Shown here in pieces: positions 62,050 to 64,000 of a DNA stretch of 64,000 bases (within the stretch, counting starts at the first letter, position 1; each line of letters opens with the position of its first letter). The notes beneath the pieces are model-generated. The model saw only the letters and a list, made by a program, of their open reading frames with translations. It made no database searches and was not told where the DNA came from. Origin of the DNA: Bog-473 sp963730395 (GTDB lineage Bacteria > Actinomycetota > Acidimicrobiia > Acidimicrobiales > RAAP-2); assembly GCA_963730395.1 (NCBI GenBank), contig CAVSSK010000003.1, positions 62,001-126,000 of the forward strand, given 5' to 3'. The translations under genes were made by a program, and so were the position numbers.

Positions 62050-63060
62050 TCACCCGGCATCCATCGTGACGAGCACCTTGCCGCAGTCCTTTGATCCCTC
62101 GAGCAGTTGCAGGGCATCGTCGAACCGCTCGAGGGGGAAGCGATGGGTGATCAGCGCCGAGAGGTCGCGGCGGACGAGCAGGTCGATTGCGTCCGCGAAA
62201 CGACGCGGGTACTCCATCGACCCGCGGATGGTGAACTGCTTCATCAGCATGACGAGGTAGTTCGTCGGGATCGGCTCGTAGTGGATGGCGACGACGGAGA
62301 GCCGTCCACCGACAGGGCCGTGGTCGAGCACGTCGCTGATGACGCTGGCCGATCCGGATGCCTCGATGAAGGCGGCGGTGGCAGCCGTGGGCCCGAACAT
62401 GAAGGGCTTCATCCCGTGCAAGCGCGCCAATTCCTCCCAGACGTCCGCCGTCGTCGGGTTCAGGGCAGCCTGTGCGCCGAGTCCCAGGGCCAGTTCGAGG
62501 CGGGTCGGGCTGAGGTCGATGGCCACGACCCGCTCGTGGCCGCGGTCGACCAGGCACGCGATGGCCGCCAGGCCGATGGGCCCGCATCCGAACACGGCAA
62601 CGCCCTCTCCGGGCTGGACGTCGGCCTGGTCGGCGGCCCGCATGCCGACGGCCAGGGGCTCCGCGAACGACGCCACGTCGAGCGGCAGGTCGCCGGGGAC
62701 GCGGTGGAGCCGGGCGCGGTCGGCGTCGGTCACGAGGAGGAGCGGTGTGAGTCCCCCCTCCGGCGCGCCGTTGCCGATCCGACCCAGTTCGTCGTTGCCC
62801 GGCTGCACGACGACGCGGTCGCCGGCGCGGGCGCTCGTCACGTCGGACCCGACCCAGTCGACGACGCCCGCCATCTCGTGGCCGAGGCACATCGGGCTGT
62901 CGCCCGGACCGGCGAGCCCGCCCATCTTGATGTACGAGAGGTCGCTACCGCAGATGCCGCAGGCCGTGACGTGGACAATGACGTCGCGGGGCCCAGGTTC
63001 CGGTTCCGGGACATGGTCGACGCGGACGTCACCGGGCCCGTGGACGCGCACCTGGAGCAC
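62050..63060 (-). CDS. Zinc-dependent alcohol dehydrogenase, medium-chain
   Basis: MDR-family dehydrogenase of 336 residues, sorbitol/threonine dehydrogenase-like. Catalytic zinc ligands: Cys in VTACGICGSDLSYIKMGG and His-Glu in MCLGHEMAGVVDWVGSDV, plus the later Glu in VASFAEPLAVGMRAA. Cofactor motif VFGCGPIGLAAIACLVDRG. The structural zinc site with four cysteines is missing: after RVVVQPGNDELGRIGNGAP there is no Cys cluster. It ends a minus-strand set with the VOC and SDR genes, possibly one catabolic pathway. Confidence 0.9.
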   Translation of the reverse strand: MLQVRVHGPGDVRVDHVPEPEPGPRDVIVHVTACGICGSDLSYIKMGGLAGPGDSPMCLGHEMAGVVDWVGSDVTSARAGDRVVVQPGNDELGRIGNGAPEGGLTPLLLVTDADRARLHRVPGDLPLDVASFAEPLAVGMRAADQADVQPGEGVAVFGCGPIGLAAIACLVDRGHERVVAIDLSPTRLELALGLGAQAALNPTTADVWEELARLHGMKPFMFGPTAATAAFIEASGSASVISDVLDHGPVGGRLSVVAIHYEPIPTNYLVMLMKQFTIRGSMEYPRRFADAIDLLVRRDLSALITHRFPLERFDDALQLLEGSKDCGKVLVTMDAG

Positions 63061-63073
63061 CGGGTGAGCTCCG

Positions 63074-63544
63074 TCAACCCGCGTCGGGACTGAAGAGGAA
63101 CTCCATCGCGTCGCGCATCGCCGTGTCGACGATCTCGATGCGGACTCCGAGGTCGTTGCGGTGATAGGCGAACGAGACGGGGGCGTGATCCCCGGAGCGC
63201 CCGCAGAGCTGCAGGGGGCACCCCGCCCCGGTCAAAGCAGTGCTGTCTCCGGTCAGGTCGTCGCTCCAGAAGCCGATGTGGTGCAGGTTCGAGTGCTCGT
63301 TGCGGACCCAGACCGAACCGGGCAGCTCCTCGATGAGCTCGAGGCACGGCTGCTCCACCGAGTAGCACATGGCTGTGGGCAGCACGAGATCCCGCCCTGA
63401 GCCGTCGCGATAGTCGGTCGCGTCGAGCCGCAGGACGGGCCCCCACGTGACGCCGATGGCCTGGGTGAGCTCCGCCTGCGCCGCGGCGATGTCGGGGACG
63501 ACGATGCCGACGTGATAATGCGGCGGGAGGGGTCGATCGGTCAT
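63074..63544 (-). CDS. VOC family (glyoxalase/bleomycin resistance-like) protein
   Basis: A 156-residue paired beta-alpha-beta-beta-beta protein. YHVGIVVPDIAAAQAELTQA gives the first metal His region, CLELIEELPGSVWVRNEHSN with LHHIGFWSDDLTG the second, and VRIEIVDTAMRDAMEFLF the end. The metal ligands look complete (His, Glu, His, Glu), so a lyase, epimerase or dioxygenase role is possible. ATG 63544 overlaps the SDR stop. Confidence 0.83.
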   Translation of the reverse strand: MTDRPLPPHYHVGIVVPDIAAAQAELTQAIGVTWGPVLRLDATDYRDGSGRDLVLPTAMCYSVEQPCLELIEELPGSVWVRNEHSNLHHIGFWSDDLTGDSTALTGAGCPLQLCGRSGDHAPVSFAYHRNDLGVRIEIVDTAMRDAMEFLFSPDAG

Positions 63545-64000
63545 GGGAGCAGGTAACCGCCGTCGACGGCCAGGACGTGGCCCGTGATGTAGCTGGCTGC
63601 GGCGCTGCACAGGAACAAGACGGCTCCGACGATCTCGTCGGGCGTGCCCAGGCGGCCCATGGGCGTGTGGGCGAGCTCGACATCGAGGAGCTCGGTGAAT
63701 TGCGCCATCGGCGCCGTCATCGGGGTGTCGATGACCCCCGGGGCCACCGCGTTCGACACGTACGCCGTCGTGGACCCAGTGACGTGCGAGGTTGCGCGTG
63801 AGTGCCACGAGACCCGCCTTCGCCGAACCGTAGCCGGGGACGATGGGGACCGAACGGAAGGCGGCCATCGATGCCATGTTGACCACACAGCCACCGCCGT
63901 CCATGGTGCTGGCGCCCAGCTGGTCCCGGCAGCCCGACGTCAGGCGCATCGGGCCGACGAGGTTCAAGGTGAGAGCCGTGGCGAACGTGTCCGGCTCCCA
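63541..64000 (-). CDS. SDR family oxidoreductase, 5' partial (frameshifted)
   Basis: The C-terminal half of a classical SDR; the 5' end lies beyond the right window edge. TLNLVGPMRLTSGCRDQLGA, VVNMASMAAFRSVPIVPGYG with SAKAGLVALTRNLARHWV (Ser, YGSAK intact), then after a break near 63775 NAVAPGVIDTPMTAPMAQFT, LGTPDEIVGAVLFLCSAAAS and YITGHVLAVDGGYLLP. Active dehydrogenase expected. First of three coupled genes (SDR, VOC, ADH). Confidence 0.82.

Noticed and set aside
1..64000. CRISPR arrays, insertion sequences, integrases, prophage genes, rRNA
   Set aside because: No regularly spaced repeats, transposase or integrase motifs, terminal inverted repeats or rRNA sequences were seen.

Overview
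The window is high-GC, gene-dense DNA that looks actinobacterial. Pointers are a DinB/maleylpyruvate-isomerase-type protein, an F420/FMN PPOX-class protein, frequent GTG starts, a split LigD end-joining set, a group 3b [NiFe] hydrogenase and an aa3-type oxidase cluster with CtaG proteins. A deep-branching class such as Acidimicrobiia is my best guess; this is inference, and no rRNA or other taxonomic marker is present.

Layout. (1) 0-15 kb: metabolic and housekeeping genes, including a DMT transporter, SDRs, acyl-CoA dehydrogenase, NDH-2, Nudix, aldo/keto reductase, ArfB, SurE, an aldose epimerase-like protein, an MpaB/DUF2236 protein, a ketopantoate reductase-like protein and an arylsulfatase. 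(2) 15-22.4 kb, minus strand: a sugar locus with PfkB kinase, ROK kinase, sugar-binding protein, ABC ATPase, permease and a membrane-anchored beta-propeller protein. (3) 22.4-41 kb: a low-oxygen carbon and energy region. It holds a CoA-transferase, PEP synthase, a pyruvate:ferredoxin oxidoreductase operon with a GltD-like NAD(P)H/ferredoxin protein, GAPDH, a six-gene group 3b hydrogenase operon, a phosphoribosyltransferase-hydrolase fusion and an MFS transporter. (4) 41-46 kb: an IPT-domain membrane protein, an isocitrate/isopropylmalate dehydrogenase-like enzyme and a LigD set (PE-ligase plus separate polymerase). (5) 46-58.7 kb: a cytochrome c oxidase region with convergent arms (TlpA, SCO and small membrane proteins on plus; SCO fusion, propeller, CtaG, cupredoxin, CtaC, CtaD, CtaE and a second CtaG on minus). 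(6) 58.8-64 kb: a NitT/TauT-type ABC permease and ATPase, then an alcohol dehydrogenase, a VOC protein and an SDR.

The most interesting signal is a recurring 17-bp palindrome-like motif, roughly GGGGACC-N4-GCCCTA, in front of the PfkB, small-protein, CoA-transferase/PEP synthase, POR, GAPDH and MFS genes. It resembles the mycobacterial DosR/DevR box. The associated genes (PfkB, PRT-hydrolase fusion, group 3b hydrogenase) have counterparts in mycobacterial hypoxia regulons. I propose a DosR-type dormancy or hypoxia regulon centred on pyruvate, PEP and H2 metabolism.

Caveat: the sequence contains many single-base frame breaks, clustered at about 15.4-21.2 kb and 46-54.4 kb, with isolated ones elsewhere. 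Protein similarity continues across each break in another frame, so I read them as assembly or sequencing indels, and I annotate such genes over their full span.
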